This document shows, piece by piece, positions 30,031 through 43,719 of a stretch of DNA of 64,000 nt (positions within the stretch are counted from its first letter, which is position 1; each line of letters begins with the position of its first letter). The notes under the pieces are model-generated. The model saw only the letters and a program-made list of their open reading frames with translations. It was not told the DNA's origin and did no database searches. The position numbers and the translations under genes were made by a program. The DNA is from Tillus elongatus (taxonomy: Eukaryota > Arthropoda > Insecta > Coleoptera > Cleridae): NCBI GenBank assembly GCA_964006375.1, contig OZ023262.1:193128907-193192906 (forward strand). The letters are read 5' to 3'.

Positions 30031-30397
30031 TCTGGACGCAGCAAGTGCGTTATGGTAGTGAATTTTCATAGAAATGATCTGGCACGAAATATTTTTGTAT
30101 AACTTTTTTTTCTTTTAACATAGAAATATTGATTTTGGTATATAGTTTCCCTTTAATGTCGTAAACTTACGTACCAAATTTGGTTACCATAGCTTTCCTA
30201 TTTTTTGAGATAAAATTTTTTTTCGAAAGAAAACCCAAAATTTTCCTGGAAAACCTGGTCCGATTTTCCTGGCTAACGAACTTATCCAAGCCACTTACAA
30301 AAGGAAGGCACACGCAAAATTTTATCAAAATCAGTCCATGATTTTTTGAGTTATCGGTGTGATACATACATACATACATACATGCATACATACATAC

Positions 30398-30463
<66 letters not shown>

Positions 30464-30596
30464 ATATAAAAATTGAAATTGACCCCGGATATGGGTTCTA
30501 GGGGTCGTAGATCGCGCTGATTTGAAGAAATTTTTTCAAAATTCAAAAGTAGAGATCTCCTCATTAGTGAATTTTTTCTAAGAAAATTCACTAAAA
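30031..30596 (+). mobile_element. Family A repeat, full copy, inside a pogo-like relic
   Basis: The left end 'TCTGGACGCAGCAAGTGCG' is at 30031. The left half runs to 30360, (ATAC)n to 30400, (TA)n is 30403-30460. The right half ends in hairpin 'TAGTGAATTTTTTCTAAG' with 'AAAATTCACTAAAA' at about 30595. The best-preserved copy in the window. Confidence 0.8.
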
Positions 30597-30604
30597 GCAT
30601 TTAA

Positions 30605-31165
30605 AAATTGTTATTTAAACACCGATAAAAAAAGAACTGGAAGAAAAATAATAGAAGAAACACAAACGAGATATACAAATAGTGTAGAGGAAGGTATCTT
30701 CAGAAGCTAGTCAGAAAAAAAGAAGAGCATGTCAAAAAAAATTATGAAGATAAGTCTGATTCCGAAACAGTGCCTCAACTCTTGTAATCTGAAAATGTGA
30801 TAAATAATGAAGAAAACGTTGATTTACAATTCACCGAACTGGAAGACATAAAATGTCCGGATTATGTGTTATTGCAATTCAAGTCTGAAAAAAAAACGAA
30901 ATTGACGAGGAGAATGGGGAATAACGCACGCACGTACGCACGCACGCACGCAACCACACACCCACCCACACACCCACCCACACACACATACACACAACTT
31001 GTTTCATTCGCCCAACGTAATGGATATTTGCTTGGTGGTTGAAAATTATATCAAAATGAAACTACCAGAACCAAGTTTCATGGTGCCGCCAAAAGGTAGC
31101 AATCTTATTTGTCTTATGGCGTTTCATTTAGAAATTCAAACGCTCACTTAAGAAAATATGGGTAG
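30605..31165 (+). pseudogene. Probable C-terminal part of the pogo-like gene, split by a microsatellite
   Basis: 'NNEENVDLQFTELEDIKC' then 'PDYVLLQFKSEKKTK' (30798-30905) reads like a conserved transposon-derived C-terminal domain. A (CACG)n/(CACCCA)n tract at 30921-30992 interrupts it. A shifted frame then gives 'VVENYIKMKLPEPSFM' near 31040-31085. It lies downstream of the DDE fragment on the same strand, so one gene is inferred. Weaker than the DDE call. Confidence 0.45.
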
Positions 31166-31224
31166 CTGTTTTTTTATTTCTTAGAGCATTTTTGTGAAGC
31201 CAGAGAAAATGTTTATATGTATGT

Positions 31225-31530
31225 ATTTGGTAACCAAACCACCCCCCAAATTAAAATCTAAAAACTGTTGCACCACAACAATATTATGTTTCTGTTGTAA
31301 GTGGAATATACCAAAGGAAAAAAAGGTTTCTTGTCTTTAAGGATTTGGTAATCATCCACAATTGTGAATCCACCCTCAAAAAATAAACGTTGCAGCTGAC
31401 TAAGAAAGTGAATCGAGATAGGAAAACGCATCGAGATATACTGTGTTACGTGTAGGTTTTCTTTTTATTTTTAGTAAAAAAAAATCGCTTCACAACTGGT
31501 CCTATGCATATTGAAACCATGTAAATGTTG
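31225..31530 (+). repeat. Diverged direct repeat, second copy
   Basis: Partner of 29305-29600 ('GGTAACCAAACCACCCCC', 'AAACGTTGCAGCTGAC', 'CTGGTCCTATGCATATTG'). Confidence 0.65.
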
Positions 31531-32127
31531 TTAGAGTGACTTACACCTTCATTAAACTACAATGCCATCTTGACTAGCACCACTTGTTCTAAATCAAAAA
31601 TTAACACCTGAAGGTATAATTTGTGAGCAAATCTAAATCATGCATAAAAAGACTGATCGATAATTCCCGTTACTTTACAAAAAAATAGCTACTGCACAAA
31701 ACGTGTAACTGAAATTTACGACAGTCCTTACGGCCTTCCTGTAGTCGACATAAAGCATCCTTCCAATAATCGTCAATTTATTCTCAGATTCCGATCCGGT
31801 GCGTCCCATTAGTCCAGTAGTCGAGTAGAGCTCTCGTCCTCCGGTGTCTAGACAGACGTACAACTGGAAACAGAAGTGGGTATTTTTATGGGTCCATGTC
31901 ACTCATGATAGTCGTCATGCAAGATAGCCATCTGCTGATTACGCATGTTAGCGAATCCTAGCGTGGGAACAAATCAATTGACATTTAGTGTTTGTGTGTA
32001 TCTTGAACGGCTAATGCAAGAAGTCATGCACTGGAGGCACGCAAACGTTCCTCTCCCAGCAGAGGACGTGCCGCGTCGCATGTGGTTCACGGGATTTTAG
32101 TAGAGGATGGTCAGTAACAACATTGCT
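31531..32127. other. No recognised gene
   Basis: Mixed-composition sequence without a long frame or a recognised repeat. Confidence 0.35.
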
Positions 32128-32612
<485 letters not shown>

Positions 32613-32949
32613 TATATTGCTATAGGTAAATTACCAACGAAAATTTAACGCTGTAGGTCAAAAGACAAAAAATTAATAGGCATTTAAAAAAAAATTGGGG
32701 TTTTCCTCAAAATGTCAAAGTGACAATTTAAAACGTCCAAATTGGAAACATTTAGGCAAAGAACTTGAATATAATACGGGCTATGAAAAGAAAATGTCTC
32801 AAGAAGAATATTGTACAAACCCTTAAGTCTTAGTTTCAATCGTCATTGTCCTTCATTTTACTTAAATTTTTCAGAAAATGCATTTCAAATAGACCCTTTC
32901 TCTAATGCTTGGCAGTAGTCTTAACTATAGAGTTTATCGTTTCATGGTA

Positions 32950-33522
32950 TATAACTTCTTTCGAAATTTCGTAAAAAATCAATAAAGCTCAATATATCCC
33001 TTATTATACAAGATATGGAAAAAAAATGTACACATTAATTATAGGGTGTCTTGAGCTACATCTTAAAAATTATTTCTACAATCACAGGTTGGCCGATAAG
33101 TCGTTGGTGATACAAATATTTTTTTTTAGTCGAACATGCCTTATCTTATTGCATTTTTGCATTTTCCATCGAAATATAATGCATGTTTGTAAATAAAGAA
33201 AGGCTGGACGTAGCAAGTGCGTTATGGTAGCGAATTTTGATTAAATGCTTCATATTTGAAAAGCTAAATTTGCTATTACCCTATAAGGTTGACCAAGAAA
33301 CGGATTTTTTCGTCAACACTTTAAGTTTACTTTCAGAACTTTTTGTACGTTTTCAAACAATAAAGTTATTTTGATAAAACATGGCACATTGTTTTTATTA
33401 CTATATATGTTGTACTGGTAATCAAATTTGATCCCTGCTTTCTGAAAAAAACATATTTGCTATTAAACACATTTTTATGAAAATTCACTACCATTACGCA
33501 CTTGCTGCGTCCCGAACTTTTG
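32950..33522 (+). mobile_element. Family B element with conserved upstream spacer
   Basis: The spacer 'ATTATAGGGTGTCTTGAGC' plus 'GGTTGGCCGATAAGTCG' (33040-33195) is shared with 43 kb. Family B proper runs 33195-33522, from 'CTGGACGTAGCAAGTGCG' to 'TTACGCACTTGCTGCGTCC', inverted tips of about 35 bases. Confidence 0.7.
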
Positions 33523-34244
33523 AATAATCATTCTTTCATATAGTAAAATGCAGAAAATTAACTTCGCTGTGTACTATTTTAAGCTTGATGAAATTCATAC
33601 TTTACGCAGATCAATTAAAAACGTATTTTTCTAAAAAAAAAAACTGATTTTTTCCTGAAAAAAATGACCTGATAAGGCCGTGTAACAAGCTTGTTAACGC
33701 CATTAACCAATAGAAGACACCTGTCAAGTTTTATCAAAGTCGGTCAACTATTTTTGGGCTAACGCATAAACCTCTAATGGGAAATTTTGTTGACTAAACT
33801 ATGTCAAACTGCAAAAAATATGTCATGCATTCTTCTCAGTTCTTTATTTGTATTAAGATCGATGTGCAAGGTTACGTTATCTTTTTGTTTTAGGTTACGT
33901 TAAAAAAATTGCGTATGATGGCTATAAGGCTTTTAAAAAATGTTTTCAAATAAACACGAACAGTGCCCATACAACTGTAAACCATTACAATGCAAGTTAA
34001 ATTATATGCGAGTGGCAGTTTCGGTGTGGACACCGTTGACATCTCAGAAATAATAAAAGTAGCACAATTATATAGGTATTTTAAAATTTCTTTTAAAATT
34101 AAAGGATTTTACATGGATCACCAGACAACAAAACTGAAAATTGTCTTTTTTTTTTTAGAGAATTTTCGTTGAAAAATATCACTAATAAACAGATTAGCGA
34201 TTCTAAATAACCTTTATTGAAATAAATTAGCGTGGATTACAATT
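33523..34244. other. No recognised gene
   Basis: AT-rich. Nothing identified except a loose match to 'CATAACGTACTTGCTG' near 34250, the edge of the next repeat. Confidence 0.35.
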
Positions 34245-34392
34245 CGTCACCATAACGTACTTGCTGTTTTCTTAACGAAAATATCATAACTTTTGAATTT
34301 TGAAAACATTTCTATAAATGAGCGCGAACTAGGCCCCTACAACACATAACCAGGGTGAATTTTAATTTTTAAATATTTATATACATACATAT
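34245..34392 (-). mobile_element. Family A right half, cut by a mariner-like insertion
   Basis: 'TTTTGAATTTTGAAAACATT' and 'GAGCGCGAACTAGGCCCC' are a minus-strand right half. It leads into 'ATATTTATATACATACATATA' and stops at the transposon tip. A (TA)n array resumes beyond the other tip at 36239. Confidence 0.65.
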
Positions 34393-37089
<2,697 letters not shown>

Positions 37090-37098
37090 TGAACGAAC

Positions 37099-38469
37099 TT
37101 GGCGTCTTTCGAGAATTTTTTTAATATAAAAATTTTCGCCGAGCAGATGAACGGTTTCAGACTGGATGAAGGTTACATGGTGGTCTCTCTGGATATTGTC
37201 TCCTTGTTTACAAACATTTCACTACAGCTTGCACTGCATATCATTGACGAAAACTGGGAGCTCATTGAACCTAACACTAATATTCCCAAAGAAAACTTTA
37301 TTCAAATAATAGAATTTCTCTTCAATTCCAATTACTTCCTGTTTAATGGGGTTTACTATCGACAGTCTTTTGGATGTCCAATGGGTAGTCACCTTAGCCC
37401 TGTCCTTGCAAATATGGTTATGTCATCGTTGCTTAAATATGCGATACAACGTCTGCCTTTTAGATTACCTTTCATCTACCAATACATGGATGATTTGATT
37501 CTTGCTATCCAGACAAACACTGAGGAGGAAGTGTTGCGGATCTTTGACAGTTTTGATGACAACATTAAATTTACAATCGAAAGAGAAACAGACAGAAGTG
37601 TTCTGTTCTTGGACACCAGAGTCTATAGAAGCAACGACAATACCATCATGTTGGACTGGTACAGCAAACCTTCCAGTTCCGGAAGATACATAAATAGTGT
37701 GTCATATCATGATAAGAAAATGAAATTAAATGTCATAATGGGCATGAAAAAGCGAATTCTGGACATTACCCACCCCTCATTCAGACATGGGGCTCTACGT
37801 CGTTTTGCAGATATGGTAAAGAATGGCTATGAAAGAAGCTACATGATGAAGCTACTCTTCAGTGCTCCCTCCGAAATTGCACCTCATCGATTCGCTGCCA
37901 GGCCTTCCCCGCTTGTACAAGATGTTACGGACGTTTCCGACACAGTTTTGGATACCAAGTATGCTGTTTTACCTTACGTCAGTGGACTAACACATATACT
38001 ATTGAACCTCTTCAAAGTTTTTACAGACGATAAAGTGGCAAAATACAATGTTCTGACAAACAAGAATTTTTTCACCAACAATAAGGACAAAATTTCGGTT
38101 CATAAACTACGTGATGTGGTTTATAAGCTAGATTGTACAAATTGTTCTCTTTCTTATATAGGTCAGACCTCACAGTCTGTTGGTAGGAGGATCAGCCAAC
38201 ATAAGAGTGACTCCAGACTGAGACCTCACAGATGTGCATTGGCACATCATGTTTCTACTTTAGGCCACAATATCGATTTTGAAAATGTTAAAATATTAGA
38301 CAGGGAGAAAAATTTAAAAAAACGTTCCCTTTTTAAAATGTGTCACATTCTTGAAAATGACACCATGAATTCAAAAACAGATGTTCAAAATCTAAGTAGC
38401 ATTTATAGCTATGTAATACTTTTTGATAGGTCTGATGGCGCCTCTGTGTTGGCCGGTTCCATAACTTAG
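37099..38469 (+). CDS. PLE reverse transcriptase plus GIY-YIG endonuclease, 5'-truncated but open
   Basis: 456 codons without a stop; the first ATG is at 37147, and the true N-terminus is missing (full PLE proteins are usually longer). RT motif A 'VVSLDIVSLFTNI' has Asp at residue 32. Motif B 'GCPMGSHLSPVLANM' is at 92-106. Motif C 'YMDD' is at 129-132 with both Asp. The thumb 'FLDTRVYR' follows. A connector leads to the GIY-YIG nuclease: 'VVYKLDCTNC', then 'YIGQTSQSVGRRISQH' at 353-368. The nuclease nicks target DNA and the RT copies RNA at the nick. No disabling change is seen in what remains. A young insertion is likely, but without the N-terminal part it should not move by itself. Confidence 0.9.
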   Translation: MASFENFFNIKIFAEQMNGFRLDEGYMVVSLDIVSLFTNISLQLALHIIDENWELIEPNTNIPKENFIQIIEFLFNSNYFLFNGVYYRQSFGCPMGSHLSPVLANMVMSSLLKYAIQRLPFRLPFIYQYMDDLILAIQTNTEEEVLRIFDSFDDNIKFTIERETDRSVLFLDTRVYRSNDNTIMLDWYSKPSSSGRYINSVSYHDKKMKLNVIMGMKKRILDITHPSFRHGALRRFADMVKNGYERSYMMKLLFSAPSEIAPHRFAARPSPLVQDVTDVSDTVLDTKYAVLPYVSGLTHILLNLFKVFTDDKVAKYNVLTNKNFFTNNKDKISVHKLRDVVYKLDCTNCSLSYIGQTSQSVGRRISQHKSDSRLRPHRCALAHHVSTLGHNIDFENVKILDREKNLKKRSLFKMCHILENDTMNSKTDVQNLSSIYSYVILFDRSDGASVLAGSIT

Positions 38470-38960
38470 AATAAGAAAATTTGTTCACACAATTCACCAA
38501 TAGAGAAACATAATAGTCTATGATCATTGAGGTCTTCAACTGTCATTTATAATTTTGTTTGACATTTCTAACGTGAAAAAATGGGGTTAGGTGTCTATTT
38601 TGTTACACGCGAATTTTTCAAAGCTTTTTTAGTTTTTTAACATTAATGACAACTTTTTATACTTTTTCATGACTGGCTTTGAATGTTTGTAAGTAGAAAT
38701 GTTCGCGTGAGTTTCACATGTAATGTAAAAATGTTTTTTGCATTGTTGTTTTTTAGCATGTCTTGTGGCAGAATTACCCTGTTTTCAATGTTTAGGCCTT
38801 GCATTTATAATTAGTTACAGTGCTGTAAGTGTTTTTTAATGCATAATCTAGATGTTTGTGCTGATTTTGTTCATTTTTAGTGCTCCTGAAGATGCCAGGA
38901 ACTCCTGGCGAAATATATCGAGTTTTAGTACAGAGTGACTTTCTTTAAGATATAGCCCTC
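38470..38960 (+). other. PLE 3' untranslated region
   Basis: T-rich non-coding tail. The segment 38881-38925 holds the hairpin motif annotated separately. Confidence 0.5.
38883..38920 (+). ncRNA. Hammerhead-like hairpin motif at PLE 3' end
   Basis: 'CTGAAGA' (38886-38892), one extra base, a perfect 6-bp stem GCCAGG/CCTGGC (38894-38899, 38904-38909), then 'GAAA' (38910-38913). The CUGANGA-stem-GAAA order is the hammerhead ribozyme core, and hammerheads are known from PLEs. The extra base and the lack of an obvious helix I/III make activity doubtful. Confidence 0.35.
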
Positions 38961-39038
38961 GTGTTTTGTTCGTAATTGCCCTTTATTTCATACAAATTTT
39001 AGCACGCTAACGTGTAACGACTGTTACTCCTCCCTTCT

Positions 39039-39041
<3 letters not shown>

Positions 39042-39125
<84 letters not shown>
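39042..39125. repeat. (TA)n array
   Basis: It sits between the PLE 3' flank and the fold-back at 39126. Confidence 0.95.
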
Positions 39126-39127
<2 letters not shown>

Positions 39128-39276
39128 GATTTTTTATTGGTTAAAGTGGACTGAAGTTTTGAACCGTCCCGGTTCATCATCAGCACGCTACTGACCTGAC
39201 CTGATGTCAGTAACGTGCTGATGATAAACCGAGACGGTTCAAAACAGCAGTCCACCTAAACCAATAAAAAATTACA
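39126..39276. repeat. Fold-back with ~68-base arms
   Basis: Left arm 39126-39194 begins 'GTGATTTTTTATTGG'. Right arm 39205-39276 ends 'CCAATAAAAAATTAC'. The loop is about 10 bases. Both arms contain 'CTGATGATGAACCG' or 'CTGATGATAAACCG' (left arm on the minus strand, right arm on the plus strand) followed by a CGGTTC stem partner. Confidence 0.9.
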
Positions 39277-39334
39277 AAAAGTACAACAAATAAAGTGTAT
39301 ATTTAAAAGTGATTACAGTGCAGTGCAACATTCC

Positions 39335-39855
<521 letters not shown>

Positions 39856-40334
39856 TTTTTTTCGTGTTTATCCAATCTAAACATATTTTTATCGATAAAG
39901 GAACGGGATTGTTGGTGCGTTAAAAACTGTAAATATTTTGTCAATCAACAAAAATTCACCAAACACATTCCGTCACTGATGTATGATGTGTAAAACGTAA
40001 TAAAGCATCAGATGAATCCACGCGAAGCCTTTAACGTTTCGCCAGCCTCACATATGAACAAGATATGCCAGTAACGCTCCATTGAACAAAAAAATTTCGC
40101 TGTCTAGAACATGTCGAATTTTTAAATGCGACGTTGGTCATATAAACGCGGCTCTGTTTACCGTAATGCCCGCTGTAATTACGATCATTCACAGATTTGT
40201 CACTGTAACGCTATAATACAAACCAGCAATATTGCAATGTTGCTGCTTTGTATACCAATGTACATATTTGTGGTAGTTTTGCTTATGTTTTTGTCTATTT
40301 ACAAGTGCCATTCGTACATAGGCATGAATAAAAA
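39856..40334. other. No recognised gene
   Basis: Short unassigned open frames on both strands, none convincing. Confidence 0.35.
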
Positions 40335-42720
40335 ATAGTGCTGTAAATTGAATCATAACTTCCCCATAGATGTGATAATTTATTCTCTGCACAAAGACAC
40401 ATGAACTTAGTGCTCATGACTTTACCACAAAGAAAATATTTGTATTCCTGTACACATAAACTTTTTTTTAATAATATTATTGGCTGCGGCATCTCAGGCC
40501 ATTAGCACATTCATTTCCCATCACTCACTATTTTTACTAATTTTCCAGACAAAGTCAACTTCTCGTTGGCTCGCCCAGAAATCGAACCCGGCAGGCTAGC
40601 ACCTAGCAACCTGCGCCACGAGGGCGTCTACACATAAACTTTTGAAACGTCATATTACTCGAGTTTTATTGAAAAAATGTACATTTGCACCAAATCACCC
40701 CTTATGTACCCTCTACCCCCTAAAGCGATCTTACCCAAAAACAATTTGAAGCGTTCCTTTGTCGGACGCTAACTGGGTACCAAATTTAAAGATGACATCT
40801 TAATTCGTTCGAAAGTTATTGCGTCTATTAACAGACAGGCAGACGTACAAGCCGACGGACCGACAGACAAAAAAAATTCTTTCCAGGATCAAGTTTTCTA
40901 TATGTTTTGTGAATTTTTACGCCGTTTTAGCAAAAAAAAATCCGAAATTTTCGTCAACAATATTCTACCCTCACACATTCAACCCCTAATTTAATTTCAG
41001 CATAGAATGTTTGATGAAATTCAAAGTTGGCTAATAAATAAACCCTGAAACGTTATATTACTGGAGTTTTAACGAAAAAATATCAAGTTTCACCAAATCA
41101 CCTATTCATCCCCTACTCCCAAAAGCAATTTTATCCAAAAACAATCCGAACCGTTCGCTTGTTGAGTGCTAACTGTATACCAAATTTGAAGAAGATAGTT
41201 CAATTCGTTCTAAGGTTATCGTGGCCACAAACAGATATACATACACCAACAGACAAAAAGATTTCGTTCCCAAATCATGTTTTCTATATGTTTTGATACT
41301 TTTGAATTTTTTTGTCGCCGATGCGATACTTGCACAAGTTGTGACGACGTGGAAGTAATATTAGTAAATTTACTTGTACCTACTGCAACAATAGTTTTTT
41401 GGTGAAATAAAAAATAGTGTTCCAAATTAAATCATAACTTCCACGTAGCTGTGATAATCTACTCGCTCCAGAGAGACATTTTATTAAACGAATTTAGGGT
41501 CCATGACTTGACCACAAAGAACATATTTGTATTCTTGTATCCATAAACTTCTGAAACGTTATATTACTCGAGTTTAAACAAAAATATGTTAATTTGCACC
41601 AGATCACCTCTCATTTATCACCTACCCCCTGAAGTGATGGTACCCAAAAACAATTCGAAGCGTTCCTTTGTCGGGTGCTAATTAGGTACCAAATTTCAAG
41701 ATGATATCTCGATAAGTTCGAAAGTTATTACGCGTATTACAAACGTACAAGCCGACGGACCGACAGACAAAAAAATTTTGTTCCAGAATCAAGTTTGCTA
41801 TATGTTTTGAGACATTTTATGCCGTTTTAACACAAAAGAAAAATTCGACACTTCTATCACCGATCACATTCAACCCCTAATTTAATTTCAGTACAGAATA
41901 TCGGATGTTTGATGAAATTGAACATTGTCTAAAAAACAAACCTTAAAAAGTTATATTACTCGACTTTTAACGAAAAAAATGTCAATTTTCACCAAATCAC
42001 CCCCCCCTATTTATCCCCTACCAACTAGAGCGATTTTACCCAAAAACAATCCGAACCGTTCGTTTGTCGGTTGCTAAGTGTGTACCAAATTTGAAGATGA
42101 TATCTCAATTCGTTAAAAGTTATTACGTCTACTAACAGACTGACAGACCGCCTACTAACAGACTGACAGACCGCCCACCGACCGAGCGAGAGACAAAAAA
42201 AATGTTGTCTCAGAATCAAGTTTTCTGTATGTTTTAAGACGTTTTACCCCGTTCTGGCAAAAACAATTGAAATTTCTGTCACCGATATCCCACCCCCACA
42301 AATTCAACCCCTAATTTAATTTCGGCGCAGAATACCAGATGATTTATGAAATTGAAAGTTTGCTAATAAACAAACTCTAAAACGTTATATTACTCGAATT
42401 TTGACGAAAAAAATTAAATTTTCACCAAATCACCCCCCATTCATCCCCTAAGCTCTAGAGCCATTTTGCCCGAACACAATCCGAACCGTTAGTTTTTCAG
42501 GTGCTAATTGTATACCAAAAATACGATATCTCAATTCGTTCTAAACTTATCGTGGCTACAAACAGACAGACATACAGACCGGCAGACAAAAAAAGTTTCG
42601 TTCCCAAATCATATTTTCTATATTTTGACCCTTTTTACGGTGTTTAGGCGAAAAAAAAATTTTGAAATTTTTGTTGCTGATGCGATATTTCTACAAGTTG
42701 TGACGATGTGGAAGTAATAG
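40335..42720 (+). repeat. Family C higher-order tandem array
   Basis: Five units share 'TATTACTCGAGTTTTA', 'CACCAAATCACC', 'CAAAAACAATCCGAACCG' and 'ACCAAATTTGAAGATGAT' blocks. They begin near 40633, 41038, 41542, 41938 and 42367. Two linker types follow the units: one with 'CCCCTAATTTAATTTCAG' (units 1, 3, 4) and one with 'CAAGTTGTGACGACGTGG' (units 2, 5). This gives periods of about 400-430 and 500. A partial unit lies at 40335-40466. The 'GACGGACCGACAGACAAAA' tracts also recur. Non-coding. Confidence 0.85.
40466..40628 (-). mobile_element. tRNA-derived SINE (S3) with 15-base target-site duplication
   Basis: The duplication 'TACACATAAACTTTT' at 40451-40465 and 40629-40643 brackets a SINE read on the minus strand. 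Its head has an A-box-like 'GTGGCGCAGGTTGC', a B-box 'GGGTTCGAT' (near 40581-40589) and flanking stems. A short body and a poly-A tail (poly-T here at 40462-40469) follow. The exact 15-base duplication implies recent insertion into the family C array. Confidence 0.9.
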
Positions 42721-43084
42721 CATTTTCAAAATAAGCGGTTTAAAAACAATCACGTTAAACTTTGTATACATTTTAAACGATGAAAATAAAAAAATCTGTA
42801 TCTACACAATTTGTTTACGAAAATTATACATGCGCCAAGATAGCAATATCTGCCTGTTTTGTTTAACATATTTTATTTAACCCACAATTATTTTGGTGTT
42901 GTGTCCTCCTGTGACGTCCAGTGACACCAAATCCACCTGCAATTGAAGAATCATATTTTCAAATACAGTTCTCTGTTTATGTTTCCGCTGGAATCCTTCG
43001 GAATTATTTAATAGTTTAAAAGTTATCGTCGGTTTTAGTGACTCTAATTTTTTTTTTAATTTTTAGCTAATTTTCGTACAAAAA
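42721..43084. other. No recognised gene
   Basis: AT-rich. Nothing identified. Confidence 0.4.
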
Positions 43085-43719
43085 ACTTGTCAATGAGGAG
43101 ACCGCGACTAGAATTTTAAAAAGATTTCTTCAAATGAGCGCAAACTAGGCGTCCTAGAATCCATATGCGGGTTTACGTTTAGTTTTTATCTGTTTACATA
43201 TATACAGGGTGACGCAATTCTACGGTCAAGCTCAATATAATTATTATTATTATACAACAGACGAGAAAAAATGTATAAGTTAATTATAGGGTGTCTTGAG
43301 CTGCATCTAAAATTATTTTGACAATGACAGGCTGGCCCATAGGTCGTTGGTGATCCCTACAAATTTTTTTCGAACACCATTGTTTTATTGCATTTTTTAT
43401 CGAAATATGTTTGTAAGAAAAAAATCGAGACGCAGTAAGTGCGTTTTGGTAGCAAATTTTCATTAAATGCTTCAAATGTCAATAACTCTGTTTGCTATTA
43501 ATCTAAGGTTTGTTGGCTAGGAAACCAACATTTAAAGTTTATTGTCGGAAAGTTTTTGTTCATTTTCAAACAATAAGTTATTTTGATAAAATATGGCACA
43601 TTGTTTCTACTATATAGGTTATACCGGTAACTAAATTGACTGCTTGCATTAAAATGACATAATTGCTATTCCAATCATTTTTATAAAAATTCACTTCCAT
43701 AACGCACTTGCTGCGTCCA
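43085..43719 (-). mobile_element. Composite: family A right half, spacer and family B
   Basis: Right half (minus) 43085-43206 ('GAGCGCAAACTAGGCGTCC'), the spacer with 'ACAGGGTGACGCAATTC' and 'GGGTGTCTTGAGC', and family B 43425-43719 with inverted tips 'GAGACGCAGTAAGTGCG' and 'ATAACGCACTTGCTGCGTCC'. It is the mirror image of the arrangement at 12733-13320. Confidence 0.75.

Larger units (their letters stand above)
37090..38960 (+). mobile_element. 5'-truncated Penelope-like element 1
   Basis: It begins abruptly inside the reverse transcriptase and continues through the endonuclease, a roughly 490-base 3' region and a terminal hairpin motif near 38886. The 3' boundary is approximate. 5' truncation fits target-primed reverse transcription. 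Confidence 0.8.

Noticed and set aside
30167..30391. A recurring protein-like frame (containing '[14 protein letters not shown]') in many places
   Set aside because: It is the left half of family A, which happens to lack stops in one frame; no start, no domain, and indels differ between copies without frame preservation.
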